Below, piece after piece: positions 21,825 to 29,765 of a DNA stretch of 32,574 bases. The notes below the pieces were generated by a model. That model was given only the letters and a program-made list of their open reading frames with translations, had not been told where the DNA came from and did not search any database. The translations under genes were made by a program, and so were the position numbers. The stretch covers positions 18,663-51,236 of the forward strand of contig PMWT01000140.1 in assembly GCA_003166025.1 (NCBI GenBank), read 5' to 3'. Numbering within the stretch: position 1 is the first letter of the stretch; each line of letters starts with the position of its first letter. This stretch comes from Acidimicrobiaceae bacterium. Lineage in GTDB: Bacteria > Actinomycetota > Acidimicrobiia > Acidimicrobiales > Palsa-688.

Positions 21825-24800
21825 GGCTCTCGCCCTCCAACGCCCGTGACCAGTCGATCTCGGCCACCCCCGTGCCCGCTGCGCCTGCGTCCAGGCTGAC
21901 CAGTGTGAGCTGAGTCCCGAGCCTGGCTCGCAGGCGCAACACCGCCGCCCACAACGCCAATGCCCATACGACGAGCATGACGATGTCGATCACGTGCTGG
22001 CCGAGCGAGCTCTCCCGGCTAATGGTCACGGTCCGGGTGCCGGTGGGCAGCGCCCAGGCACTCGCCCATCCGAGCACGGTCTGGTCGGCCAGTTCCCGGC
22101 CACCGGAGCGGAGCTGCCACGTGCCTTCCGGCACAGCACCTAGGACCACCACGGGCGGGGCCGGGCCCGTGGCTGCCGATCGGGCCGCCGGCACCGCCAG
22201 GGGCCGGCCCCCCGAACTGGTGGCAGCCAACGGTTGGTCGGCACTCAGGTCGAGGCGCTGGAGGATGGACGCCACCGCCCAGGGACCGCCTGCCGCCGGC
22301 AGGTCGATGTTTGGGGCAAGTACGGAAAACAGCGGGGCCCAGGCCGCGTTTTCGAACACGCGGTACGAAGGGTCGGCCCCTACGGGCACGAGGTCGACCT
22401 GCTGGGCCAGCTGCGTGACCAGCTGGTCCAACGCCGGGACCGCCCCCGTCGGTACCACCACGTACCTCACCGCCAGCGGGGCGAGCAGCCGGCCCAGGGC
22501 CGTCGTCTCGCCTTGCTCGGTCCAGCGCAGGTCCGCAGCGACCAAGGAGCTGAGCGCGGAAGGAGCGGGCGCCCACAGCTGGGCCGCCGTGGGCAGGCCG
22601 TCGAGCGAAGTGGCAAAGGCGACGCCGTCCACCGAGCCTTCTGAGGCCAGGGGCAACGAACTGGCACTGCCCAGCCACAAGGCCCGGTAATCACCCGCCT
22701 GGGAGCCCGTCGGGAAAGCGAAGGCGCTCTCGGCCCCGCTCGGGGGCGCACCCCACTGGCCGTTGCCCACCCAGGAGAACAGCGGCAGGGCGGCGGCCAC
22801 GACGGCCAGTGCCCCTATAGCGGGGACGGCCTGGCGCCAGCCGAAGCGGTAGCCGGGCACGTCGACCTCGACCGAGGTGGCGCCCACCGCCACCAGCAGC
22901 ACCATGGCAGCACCGGCGGGCGCCAGCAGAAGCTCGAGCGGGGGGACGGGGAACCACCCCCTGGAGCCGGCCCAGGCCAGGCCCAGAAAAGCTACGACCA
23001 CCACCCAGAGGCGGGCGGCCAGGGCCAGGCGCCACGACCGCCCGATGAGCAGCGGGATGGCCGCCGCCACGGCCACGGCCCAACCGAGCGGACCGCCCCC
23101 GTACGGACCGGTCTGGAGGCGCAACAGATCGCTCAGCCCCAGCGCGTGCAGCGCGCCCGACGGAGTGCCTATGGCGCTCGACCAGGACCCAAGTGACGCG
23201 AAGGACCAGGGGGCCAGGGCCACCAGTGCCACCACGGTGCCGATCAGCGAAGCCACGAGGTACCTGAACCCGCCGTTGCCGCGGCCGGCCAGCAAAGAAC
23301 CGACCAGCAGGGACACCCCCAGCACCGGCACCAGTAACACCACCGCCGGGGCTAGCGAGCCGGCCAGCGCTACAGCCGCGCTCAAGGCCAGGAGCCGGGG
23401 CCAGGCCCGGTCCCATGGGACGAACGGGTACGGCGCCCGGGCACCCAAGCGGCAGAGCATCCCGATGACCCAGGGCGACACGGCATACGCGATCAGACCG
23501 GCCCAATGCCCCTGGGCCAGCGCATTGAAAGGGATGGGCAGAGCGGCGTAGAGGATGGTGGCAGCCAGCCTGCCGCGTTGCGACCCGAAGTCACGGGTCT
23601 GCGCGTAGGCGCCCCACGGGCCGAGCAGGAGCGGGGCGAAAACCAGGATGTGAACAGCGAAGTTGGCCGAGCCCAGGGCGATCAGCCCGACGACGCCCAT
23701 CAAGAGGAGGCCGGGAGGGGCAAAGGCCGAGCTGCTCAGGCCCCCAGCTCCGGCGCCGTTCCACCAGCTGTGCCACCACCCGCCCACGCCCTCGCTCAGG
23801 GAAGGCAACTGGCCTACGAGCGGCAAGGGCTGACTCAGCACATCGCGCGAGCCGATGACCAGCAGTACGACGACGACAGCACAGGTGATGGCGGTGGTTT
23901 TCCAGCTCAGGAGGGAGCCCGGGCGCCGGACGGCGGCGAGGACGGCCGCGCTCGCCCGTCGCTCCCCATCCGCGGAGGTGGCGGGGTAGGGGTGGGCCGA
24001 CGACACGCCGTTCGACAGTGGGCCGGCTGGCGAGCTAACCGGGTGCAGGCCCGCCGACGAAGCACCGTTGGGCACACCGTTCGACACGGAGCCCGTTGTC
24101 GACAGGCCCTCCGATGACGGGCCCTCGGACAACGGGCCCTCCGACAACGGGCCCTCGGACAACGGGCTGGCCGGCACCGCGCCCAATGGGGCAGGCGCGG
24201 CCGGCGGGAAGCCGGGACCGACCGCGGTCGTCACGGCGGGGCCGACGGCACTGTCCTGGGGCGCCGCCGAGGCTCTGGCCGCCACCCAGGCCAACTCGTG
24301 GCCGCGTTCCAGGCGCAGACGGACCATGGCCCGGAAACGGGCGCTGCCGCGGGTCTGCAGCTTCCACAGGTGGAAATCGCCGGCTCGACGCAGGTTCTGC
24401 GTACGCCGGCGCCCCTGCCAGAGCTCGCGGGGACGGCGCAGCGAGCCGAAGAGGGCGGCGAGCGGTGCGAGCACGTGCCTCCCTGGTCGGCGGTGCACGA
24501 GAGCCCACGTGCACTCGGTCAGCGCGAAAAGGACTGACACCGGCGCGATCAGTAGCAATGCGGCAAAGCCGTAGCACGTCCACAGAGTGCGCAACCGGTG
24601 CCGCTCTCGTTCGGCCCGCAAGCGTTCGGGCGTTGGCGCCGGACCGGTCCGCAGGCCCTTCTTGTCCGCCTGTAGGTGACGGACGCGCGCCTGAGGAGCC
24701 ACTATCACCCGGGCGCCCGCCACGTGGGCGCGCCAGGACAGGTCCAAATCCTCGCCGGGTTGGCCGATGCCCGGGTTGAAACCGCCCAGCGCCCGCCACA

Positions 24801-25338
24801 AGTCGGTGCGGACCAGGACCGCCCCGGCGGGCGCCACAAATACTTCTCGGGCCACGTCGTGCTGGCCTTGGTCCAACTCGCCCTCTTCGATGAGGGAGTT
24901 CACGACCCCTACGCGATCGGCCCCCATGCCGACCGCCAGCAGGCGGTCAGGAGCGTCCCAGAGCACGAACTTCGGGCTCGTCAGTCCGGCGTTGCTCCGG
25001 TATGCCTCTTCGAGGAGCAGGCGGACCGCGCTGGGGACCGGAGCGACGTCGTCGTGGCAAACGAGGATATGGGCCGCGCCCTCCACCATTTCCACGCCCT
25101 GGTTGGCGGCCTGGGCAAACCCCGTCCCGGCGGCCGCCCGGGCCAGGTGCGCGTCAGGCAGGTTGGCGGCCACCCGGTTGGCGATGGCGCCGTCGTCATC
25201 ACCGACCGCCACCACGAGGACCGAGAGCTCGGGGTAGTCCTGCGCCGCCAGGGACCTCAGCGTTTCCTCCAGCCAGGTTCCCGGCCGACAGGTCACGACC
25301 ACTGCCACCACGGGGGGTGCGCCCGGCTCAGCCACCAT
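21817..25338 (-). CDS. Giant GT2 glycosyltransferase fused to a multi-pass membrane domain
   Basis: 1173 residues. Residues 8-245 are a family 2 glycosyltransferase: VVAVVVTCRPGTWLEETLRSLAAQ, the metal/nucleotide HDD at about 95-97, and the acceptor-side GEDLDLSWRAHVAG. Two hydrophobic segments follow at about 260-285. Next comes a ~200-residue cytoplasmic linker that is basic, then Ser/Gly/Pro-rich with LSEGP repeats. About 12 more membrane helices (from ITCAVVVVLLVIGS) precede an extracytoplasmic region and a last TM helix before the C-terminus. The protein thus resembles a GT2 joined to a GT-C-like or YfhO-like polytopic module, as known in actinobacterial wall-polymer loci. It probably transfers sugars to or from a lipid carrier at the membrane. 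DUF5719 follows with an 8-nt overlap. The donor and acceptor are unknown. Confidence 0.82.
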   Translation of the reverse strand: MVAEPGAPPVVAVVVTCRPGTWLEETLRSLAAQDYPELSVLVVAVGDDDGAIANRVAANLPDAHLARAAAGTGFAQAANQGVEMVEGAAHILVCHDDVAPVPSAVRLLLEEAYRSNAGLTSPKFVLWDAPDRLLAVGMGADRVGVVNSLIEEGELDQGQHDVAREVFVAPAGAVLVRTDLWRALGGFNPGIGQPGEDLDLSWRAHVAGARVIVAPQARVRHLQADKKGLRTGPAPTPERLRAERERHRLRTLWTCYGFAALLLIAPVSVLFALTECTWALVHRRPGRHVLAPLAALFGSLRRPRELWQGRRRTQNLRRAGDFHLWKLQTRGSARFRAMVRLRLERGHELAWVAARASAAPQDSAVGPAVTTAVGPGFPPAAPAPLGAVPASPLSEGPLSEGPLSEGPSSEGLSTTGSVSNGVPNGASSAGLHPVSSPAGPLSNGVSSAHPYPATSADGERRASAAVLAAVRRPGSLLSWKTTAITCAVVVVLLVIGSRDVLSQPLPLVGQLPSLSEGVGGWWHSWWNGAGAGGLSSSAFAPPGLLLMGVVGLIALGSANFAVHILVFAPLLLGPWGAYAQTRDFGSQRGRLAATILYAALPIPFNALAQGHWAGLIAYAVSPWVIGMLCRLGARAPYPFVPWDRAWPRLLALSAAVALAGSLAPAVVLLVPVLGVSLLVGSLLAGRGNGGFRYLVASLIGTVVALVALAPWSFASLGSWSSAIGTPSGALHALGLSDLLRLQTGPYGGGPLGWAVAVAAAIPLLIGRSWRLALAARLWVVVVAFLGLAWAGSRGWFPVPPLELLLAPAGAAMVLLVAVGATSVEVDVPGYRFGWRQAVPAIGALAVVAAALPLFSWVGNGQWGAPPSGAESAFAFPTGSQAGDYRALWLGSASSLPLASEGSVDGVAFATSLDGLPTAAQLWAPAPSALSSLVAADLRWTEQGETTALGRLLAPLAVRYVVVPTGAVPALDQLVTQLAQQVDLVPVGADPSYRVFENAAWAPLFSVLAPNIDLPAAGGPWAVASILQRLDLSADQPLAATSSGGRPLAVPAARSAATGPAPPVVVLGAVPEGTWQLRSGGRELADQTVLGWASAWALPTGTRTVTISRESSLGQHVIDIVMLVVWALALWAAVLRLRARLGTQLTLVSLDAGAAGTGVAEIDWSRALEGESLG
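24119..24163. repeat. 15-bp tandem repeats (three copies) in the GT2 linker
   Basis: GGGCCCTCGGACAAC occurs three times in a row, the middle copy with one change, with degenerate copies on both sides. It encodes LSEGP units of the disordered cytoplasmic linker. The repeat is in frame and is coding, not a CRISPR array. Confidence 0.8.
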
Positions 25339-25349
25339 CAGAGATCCCG

Positions 25350-25355
25350 AGCGTA
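25350..25355 (-). promoter_or_regulatory. Putative -10 box (TACGCT) of the GT2-DUF5719 unit
   Basis: On the minus strand TACGCT lies 11 nt before the GT2 ATG at 25338, implying a very short leader. It is the mirror of an identical hexamer 27 bp away serving the divergent gene. No -35 consensus is visible. Confidence 0.35.
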
Positions 25356-25381
25356 GCAGGACCCTTTGTTCGTGCCAGAGG

Positions 25382-25387
25382 TACGCT
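25382..25387 (+). promoter_or_regulatory. Putative -10 box (TACGCT) of a leaderless promoter
   Basis: TACGCT lies exactly 6 nt before the ATG at 25394, with no Shine-Dalgarno. The same GTACGCT-N6-start layout recurs before the RmlC-like gene at 29214. Confidence 0.42.
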
Positions 25388-25393
25388 TAGGCC

Positions 25394-25750
25394 ATGGCCG
25401 ACGTCAATTTCGCCAGAGCAGCCAAGGTGTTCCAGGACCCCGCCTTCGTAGCCATCGGCTTCGGCGTGCTCGGTTTCCAGCGAGCCCAGGTCTGCCGGCA
25501 CGCAGTGAAACGACGGATGGAGGGTCTCGCCGACGATCTGGCGCCGTGGCGCCAGATGGCGGGCGACGCCGCTGGCGGTATCGCCGCCATGCTCCCGCCT
25601 GAAGCGGCAGAGCTGGCCAAGGCGACCGGCAGCCTGATCGCCACCTTGCCTGATGAGGCCCGGGAACTCGCCAGGGAAGCGGTGGCTATGGGCCGGTTCG
25701 CGTACCAGATGGTTTGGGCGCCGGTGGCCAAGCGGGCGGCCTACCCCTGA
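25394..25750 (+). CDS. Small Ala-rich hypothetical protein
   Basis: 118 residues, unrecognised. It is mostly predicted helical: VNFARAAKVFQDPAFVAIGFGVLGFQRAQVCRHAVKRRMEGLADDL near the N-terminus, then an Ala/Glu-rich amphipathic stretch (PPEAAELAKATGSLIATLPDEARELAREAVAMG). Residues 17-28 form a short hydrophobic patch but not a clear membrane helix. The single Cys gives no metal site. The coding assignment rests on its placement between two well-formed genes, a clean stop before the convergent gene, a promoter-like hexamer at the correct distance, and a plausible composition. Similar small proteins beside DUF5719/GT2 genes may exist in related genomes, which I could not check. Confidence 0.6.
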   Translation: MADVNFARAAKVFQDPAFVAIGFGVLGFQRAQVCRHAVKRRMEGLADDLAPWRQMAGDAAGGIAAMLPPEAAELAKATGSLIATLPDEARELAREAVAMGRFAYQMVWAPVAKRAAYP

Positions 25751-25777
25751 CGTCCCTGGTGTTGGCCTCTAGCTTCG

Positions 25778-26665
25778 TTACTGCTCGAACCTGGCCAGCA
25801 CGTCCGCCAGCGTCCGGTCCAGAGGTACCTCGGGCCCCCAGCCCGTGAGAGCGTGGATCCGGTGGGGGTCCCCCGACACCACGGCGACATCGGCCGGCCT
25901 GGCCCGGGCCGGGTCCACCCAGACGGGCACGTCCGTACCGGCGAGTTCCATCAGTCGCCGGAGGACGTCCGATATCAGGACGGCTTCTCCGCTGCACACG
26001 TTGTAGACGCCCCCGGGCTCGCCATGCACCATCAGCAGGCGGTAGGCACGGACGACGTCGCGCACGTCGGTCATATCGCGGCTCACCTCCAGGTTCCCCG
26101 TGGCTATCCGGTCGATCTTGCCCTGAGCGGCCCGGGCGACCTGGACAGCCAGGTCGGGCACGACGAAGCCGGGGCCCTGCCCTGGCCCTGTGTGGTTGAA
26201 AGCCCGGGTCCGGACCACCTCCAAGCCACGGCCCAACCAGGCCTGCAGCCCGATCATCTCGGCCGACGCTTTACTGGCCGCGTACGGGGTCACGGGAGCC
26301 AATGGCTGGTCCTCACCGACGGGCATGGCCGAGGCGGGCACTTTGCCGTAGACCTCGGCCGAGGAAATGATGAGCACCCGCGGTGGACGGTCCAATTTGA
26401 TAGCCGCGCTGCACAAGTTGAGGGTGCCGACGGCGTTAACAGTGAAAGTGCCCACCGGGTCGTCCCAGGACAACCGCACGCTCGATTGGGCCGCCAGGTG
26501 GTAGACGGCATCGAACGCAGCCGATGCCAGGACATCCTGCAGGGCGGCAGGATCGGTGATGTCTGTGGTCTCGGTCAGGCCTAGGACATCGTCACCGCTC
26601 TCGCGCAAGTGAGCGAGAAGCCAGGGCCCGACGAAGCCATTGCTGCCGGTTACGAGCGCGCGCAC
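25778..26665 (-). CDS. rmd: GDP-6-deoxy-D-mannose reductase-like SDR
   Basis: 295 residues from the GTG at 26665; the longer open frame upstream overlaps the neighbouring gene and is non-coding. The Rossmann motif is TGSNGFVG (residues 6-13), the catalytic Ser/Thr region SSAEVYG (101-107) and Y128xxxK132 in TPYAASKASAE. RAFNHTGPGQGPGFVVPDLA and RDMTDVRDVVRAY are typical of Rmd, which reduces GDP-4-keto-6-deoxymannose to GDP-D-rhamnose. A GDP-mannose 4,6-dehydratase, the usual partner, is not in the window; it and GDP-mannose synthesis would have to be elsewhere. Another hexose-nucleotide SDR is the alternative. It lies 67 nt downstream of a GT4 gene on the same strand, consistent with a surface-glycan role. 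No Shine-Dalgarno is obvious before the GTG. Confidence 0.78.
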   Translation of the reverse strand: MRALVTGSNGFVGPWLLAHLRESGDDVLGLTETTDITDPAALQDVLASAAFDAVYHLAAQSSVRLSWDDPVGTFTVNAVGTLNLCSAAIKLDRPPRVLIISSAEVYGKVPASAMPVGEDQPLAPVTPYAASKASAEMIGLQAWLGRGLEVVRTRAFNHTGPGQGPGFVVPDLAVQVARAAQGKIDRIATGNLEVSRDMTDVRDVVRAYRLLMVHGEPGGVYNVCSGEAVLISDVLRRLMELAGTDVPVWVDPARARPADVAVVSGDPHRIHALTGWGPEVPLDRTLADVLARFEQ

Positions 26666-26732
26666 CCAACGATCATCGCAGAAGTGGCCTCGGGCAAGGC
26701 AAGAGCACCAGCCAGGGGGAGGGCCGGCACGG

Positions 26733-27881
26733 TCATGGCACCAGTTCTCGGTAGACCTCCAGCGTCGAAGCGGCCGTTGCCGCCCACGAGAACAGTTCGG
26801 CCCGGCGCCGCCCCTGTTCGACCATCTCGGCTCGCCGCGACGCGTCGGCCAGGAGCGCTTCGATGGCGCCGGCCCAGGCGGCGGCATCGCCCGCGGGAAC
26901 AAGCAGGGCGGCCGCCCCGGCCACCTCCCGGATAGCGGGGATATCAGACGCGACGACGGGGACGCCGGCCGCCATGGCTTCCAGCACGGGAAGGCCGAAC
27001 CCCTCGTGAAGGCTCGGGAAGGCGAACAGGGCTGCCCCCGAGTACAGGGCCCAGAGTTCGTGGTCGGCCACCCGCCCGAGCTGGCGGAACCTCGGGCCCA
27101 AGCGGGCGAGCCCGGCGGCAGGGAGCAGATCTGAGTTTTGCCAGCCCGGGTAGCCGGCGAGCACCAGGACCGGGAGCGGGCCGGTCCCGCCAGCCCCTCC
27201 CCCGACCAGCTGCGCCATGGCGGTGACCAGCGTGCCTATCCCCTTTCGCGGCTCCAGGCTCCCCACCCACAGCACGTACGCCGAGCCCTCCAGGTCGTAG
27301 CGACGAAGCACCTCTCCCACCTCGTCCGGACCGGGACGCACGGCGGGAGCGCTCACCCCGTAGGGGACGACGCGTACTCTCTCTGCCGGCAGCGACATGT
27401 GCTCCGCGAGTTCGCCCGCCGCCGCCGCGCTGCCCGTTATCACCCTGTCGGCCCGGCGCAAAGCGGCGCGCGCCCCCATGGAATGGAACCACCGGCCGCG
27501 CGCCGTGAACGTCTCCGGAAAGATCCACGGGGCGGCGTCGTGAATGCTCACCACCAGCGGCTTTCCTCCTTTAGGGGGTACCGCGAGGGACGGCCCGTGC
27601 ACCAGGTCGACACCAGCCGGCCAGCGCCGCGGAGGCCGGCCCAGGAGGTGCCAGGCATCGTAAAGCACGGGCCGGGGGAGCGGCAGCACCACGGGTGGAG
27701 GCACCTCCGACAGGCAGAACTCGGCCCAGGCGGCCCGCACCTGAGCGGCATCGTGCCTGGCCACCATGGGCCGGACGTCGACGCCGAGGCGCACCAGGTT
27801 GGCGGCCAGGCGGGCCGAGTACCGGCCGACGCCGCCGGGAGACGGCGCCAAGATCTGTTCGAGGTTCAACGCGACTCGCAA
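26733..27881 (-). CDS. Family 4 glycosyltransferase
   Basis: 382 residues from the TTG at 27881, preferred because GGGAGCG lies 6 nt upstream and the protein then begins MRVALNLEQ, a typical GT4 start. A GTG at 27926 would add 15 residues. The GT-B fold is seen in the N-terminal PSPGGVGRYSARLAANLVRLG motif. The C-terminal donor-binding half has YVLWVGSLEPRKGIGTLV and the EX7E motif in LHEGFGLPVLEAMAAGVPVV. It transfers a sugar, probably mannose or a deoxyhexose, from a nucleotide donor in the cytoplasm. The Rmd-like gene follows on the same strand, and a second GT4 gene diverges from this one. The donor and acceptor are unknown. Confidence 0.87.
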   Translation of the reverse strand: MRVALNLEQILAPSPGGVGRYSARLAANLVRLGVDVRPMVARHDAAQVRAAWAEFCLSEVPPPVVLPLPRPVLYDAWHLLGRPPRRWPAGVDLVHGPSLAVPPKGGKPLVVSIHDAAPWIFPETFTARGRWFHSMGARAALRRADRVITGSAAAAGELAEHMSLPAERVRVVPYGVSAPAVRPGPDEVGEVLRRYDLEGSAYVLWVGSLEPRKGIGTLVTAMAQLVGGGAGGTGPLPVLVLAGYPGWQNSDLLPAAGLARLGPRFRQLGRVADHELWALYSGAALFAFPSLHEGFGLPVLEAMAAGVPVVASDIPAIREVAGAAALLVPAGDAAAWAGAIEALLADASRRAEMVEQGRRRAELFSWAATAASTLEVYRELVP

Positions 27882-27904
27882 GCAACTCGCTCCCTCCGGC
27901 GCAC

Positions 27905-27910
27905 TACCGT
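27905..27910 (+). promoter_or_regulatory. Possible -10 box (TACCGT) of the GT4 / RmlC / CofDE strand
   Basis: TACCGT lies 8 nt before the ATG at 27919. This supports that start for the plus-strand GT4, although the promoter would then sit within or just upstream of the divergent GT4 coding start. The motif is weak alone. Confidence 0.25.
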
Positions 27911-27918
27911 CGTCGTCG

Positions 27919-29142
27919 ATGGCCACGGCCGGTTACCACGCCAGGACCACGACCACTGGCGGCGTAGTGAGGCGCGAGCCTAGCGGTCGGCGCCGCCGGA
28001 CCACGCGGGCCGGCCATGCTCTCACTGTCCTGTGCGTGCAGCCGGTGGCCGAAAGGGGAGGATCGGACCAGGCCCTGCTCCGCATGTCCCGCCAGCTCGT
28101 CGCCGCGGGCTGGTCGGTCCATGTCGCCATGCCCTCCGCCTCGCCGATGGCCGACGAGTTCGCCGTCGCCGGCGTCGCATTGCACGTAGTACCGATGAAG
28201 CGCATCAGCACGAGCCATGGCGGCGCTGACTGGGCCGCCTATGGCCTGGGCTGGCCCATCAGCGTGCTCCGCCTGTGGGCGTTGGCCCGCAGGGTACGGG
28301 CCGACCTCATCCTCAGCAACTCCCTGCACAGCTGGTACGGGTGGGCGGTAGCCCTTCTCGCCCGCCGGCCCCACATCTGGCATGCCCGGGAGATCGTCAC
28401 CCAGTCCCCCACCGCCCTGCGCGCCGAACGCTTCCTCGCCCGCCGGTTCGCTCGACGGGTTGTCGCCGCCTCCGAGGCGGTCGCCGCCCAACTGGCCCCG
28501 GCCAACGTGGTGATCGTGCACGAGGAGGCCAGTCCCGACGAGTTCCGTCCGGGACGGGCGGGCCAAGCCCGCCACCGTTACGGGCTGGCGGACGGTTCGC
28601 CGGTCGTCGGCTACGTCGGGCGCATCGACACCTGGAAAGGCCTGGACGTGCTCCTGGATGCTGTCCCAATGGTGGTAGGCCGGCGCCACGACGCCCGCTT
28701 CGTCATCGCCGGGGCCGTGGTCTCGGGGAAAGAGGCGTACGCTGCGGCCTTGGCCCGGCGGGCCGCCGACCTGGGCGTGGCGTGGCTGGGGCCTCTGAGC
28801 GGCCCTGATGCCGGTGACCTCATAGCCGACCTCGACGGCCTGGTGCTGGCGTCGACAACACCCGAGCCGTGGGGCCTGGTCCTGGTCGAGGCCCTGGCCT
28901 GCGGGGTCCCCGTCGTCGCCACCGACGCCGGCGGGCCGCTCGAAATCCTGTCCGGTCTGTCCCCGTCCGACGCCGGTCGCCTGGTCTCCCCGTCCGACCC
29001 CGCCGCCCTGGCCGGCGCCATCGCCGAGCTTTTGCCCTCGGCCACCAGCACCGAGCTGAGACGGGGCCGGCGCGTTTTACGCAAGGGCGTACCGCCTCCT
29101 TACCCGGACCTGTTCGCCGCGGTAGCCAAGGGGCTCGACTAG
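27919..29142 (+). CDS. Family 4 glycosyltransferase
   Basis: 407 residues from the ATG at 27919. The N-terminal 30 residues are basic and poorly conserved-looking, and a GTG at 27967 or later is a reasonable alternative start. The core begins LTVLCVQPVAERGGSDQALLRMSRQLVAAGW, the nucleotide-sugar fold of GT4. Further motifs are ISVLRLWALARR, HIWHAREIV, the donor-half start VVGYVGRIDTWKGLDVLLDA, and the EX7E catalytic pair in PEPWGLVLVEALACGVPVVATDAGGP. It is a cytoplasmic glycosyltransferase of unknown specificity, likely acting on the same surface glycan as its divergent neighbour. The RmlC-like gene follows after 71 nt. Confidence 0.85.
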   Translation: MATAGYHARTTTTGGVVRREPSGRRRRTTRAGHALTVLCVQPVAERGGSDQALLRMSRQLVAAGWSVHVAMPSASPMADEFAVAGVALHVVPMKRISTSHGGADWAAYGLGWPISVLRLWALARRVRADLILSNSLHSWYGWAVALLARRPHIWHAREIVTQSPTALRAERFLARRFARRVVAASEAVAAQLAPANVVIVHEEASPDEFRPGRAGQARHRYGLADGSPVVGYVGRIDTWKGLDVLLDAVPMVVGRRHDARFVIAGAVVSGKEAYAAALARRAADLGVAWLGPLSGPDAGDLIADLDGLVLASTTPEPWGLVLVEALACGVPVVATDAGGPLEILSGLSPSDAGRLVSPSDPAALAGAIAELLPSATSTELRRGRRVLRKGVPPPYPDLFAAVAKGLD

Positions 29143-29201
29143 CGCGACCCCCCACTGGCCATGCACCACCCACCACCCACCGTCATCACCCCCGGCGCCT
29201 G

Positions 29202-29207
29202 TACGCT
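29202..29207 (+). promoter_or_regulatory. Putative -10 box (TACGCT) of the RmlC-like / cofD / cofE operon
   Basis: TACGCT lies exactly 6 nt before the GTG at 29214, and no Shine-Dalgarno is seen. The identical heptamer GTACGCT and spacing occur before the gene at 25394. This supports the chosen GTG start and leaderless transcription. Confidence 0.45.
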
Positions 29208-29213
29208 CTGGCG

Positions 29214-29765
29214 GTGCCCAAGATCAGGGAGTCCGAAGCCGTAAAAGATGTCCTGGTGGTGGAACCGGACCGCCACGGCGACGAGCGAGGCATTTTCATC
29301 GAGACCTACCGACGGAGCTGGTTCCCCCTTGGACGGGAGATGGTCCAGGCCAATCGGGCCGACCGCCAGGCGGGAGCCGTCGTCGGGCTCCATTACCACT
29401 TGCACCAGGCCGACTACTGGACAGTGCCCGGGGGCCGGGCCAGGGTGGTGCTACACGACCTGAGACGGGGTTCGGCCACCGATGGGGCCACGCTGTGCCT
29501 CGACGTCGATGCGGACAACGCCCTCGGCGTGTTCATCCCGCCCGGCGTGGCCCATGGTTTCGCCTCCCTCACCGATCTCACCATTGCCTATATGGTCGAC
29601 AGCTACTACAACCCGGCCGACGAGCTCGGGGTGGCCTGGGACGACCCCGAGGTGGGAGCAGACTGGGGCATCGACGCTCCTGTGCTTTCGGAGCGGGACC
29701 GGGCCAACCCGCTGCGGGCCGAGCTCGACCCGGCCCTGAGACCGCACTCGGGACTGCGGCGTTGA
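29214..29765 (+). CDS. RmlC-like cupin (dTDP-4-dehydrorhamnose 3,5-epimerase family) with altered active site
   Basis: 183 residues from the GTG at 29214. The cupin signature runs RGIFIETYRRSWF (26-38), GLHYHLHQADYW (58-69), IPPGVAHGFASL (108-119), then YMVDSYYNPADELGVAWDDP and LSERDRANP. The general-base His (H60) and the Tyr region around 131-132 are kept. By my hand alignment to E. coli RmlC, the Arg two residues before GLH is Val here and the Lys of the QGKL motif is replaced in QADYW, with the loop three residues shorter. These two residues bind the nucleotide-sugar in true RmlC. The protein may therefore be a single epimerase, a ketoisomerase-like enzyme or act on another sugar. Its TGA overlaps the cofD TTG, so it is co-translated with cofD. 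Confidence 0.75.
   Translation: MPKIRESEAVKDVLVVEPDRHGDERGIFIETYRRSWFPLGREMVQANRADRQAGAVVGLHYHLHQADYWTVPGGRARVVLHDLRRGSATDGATLCLDVDADNALGVFIPPGVAHGFASLTDLTIAYMVDSYYNPADELGVAWDDPEVGADWGIDAPVLSERDRANPLRAELDPALRPHSGLRR

Noticed and set aside
24100..24180. Short tandem repeats resembling a mini-CRISPR
   Set aside because: The 15-bp units have no spacers and encode an in-frame LSEGP linker of the GT2 protein.
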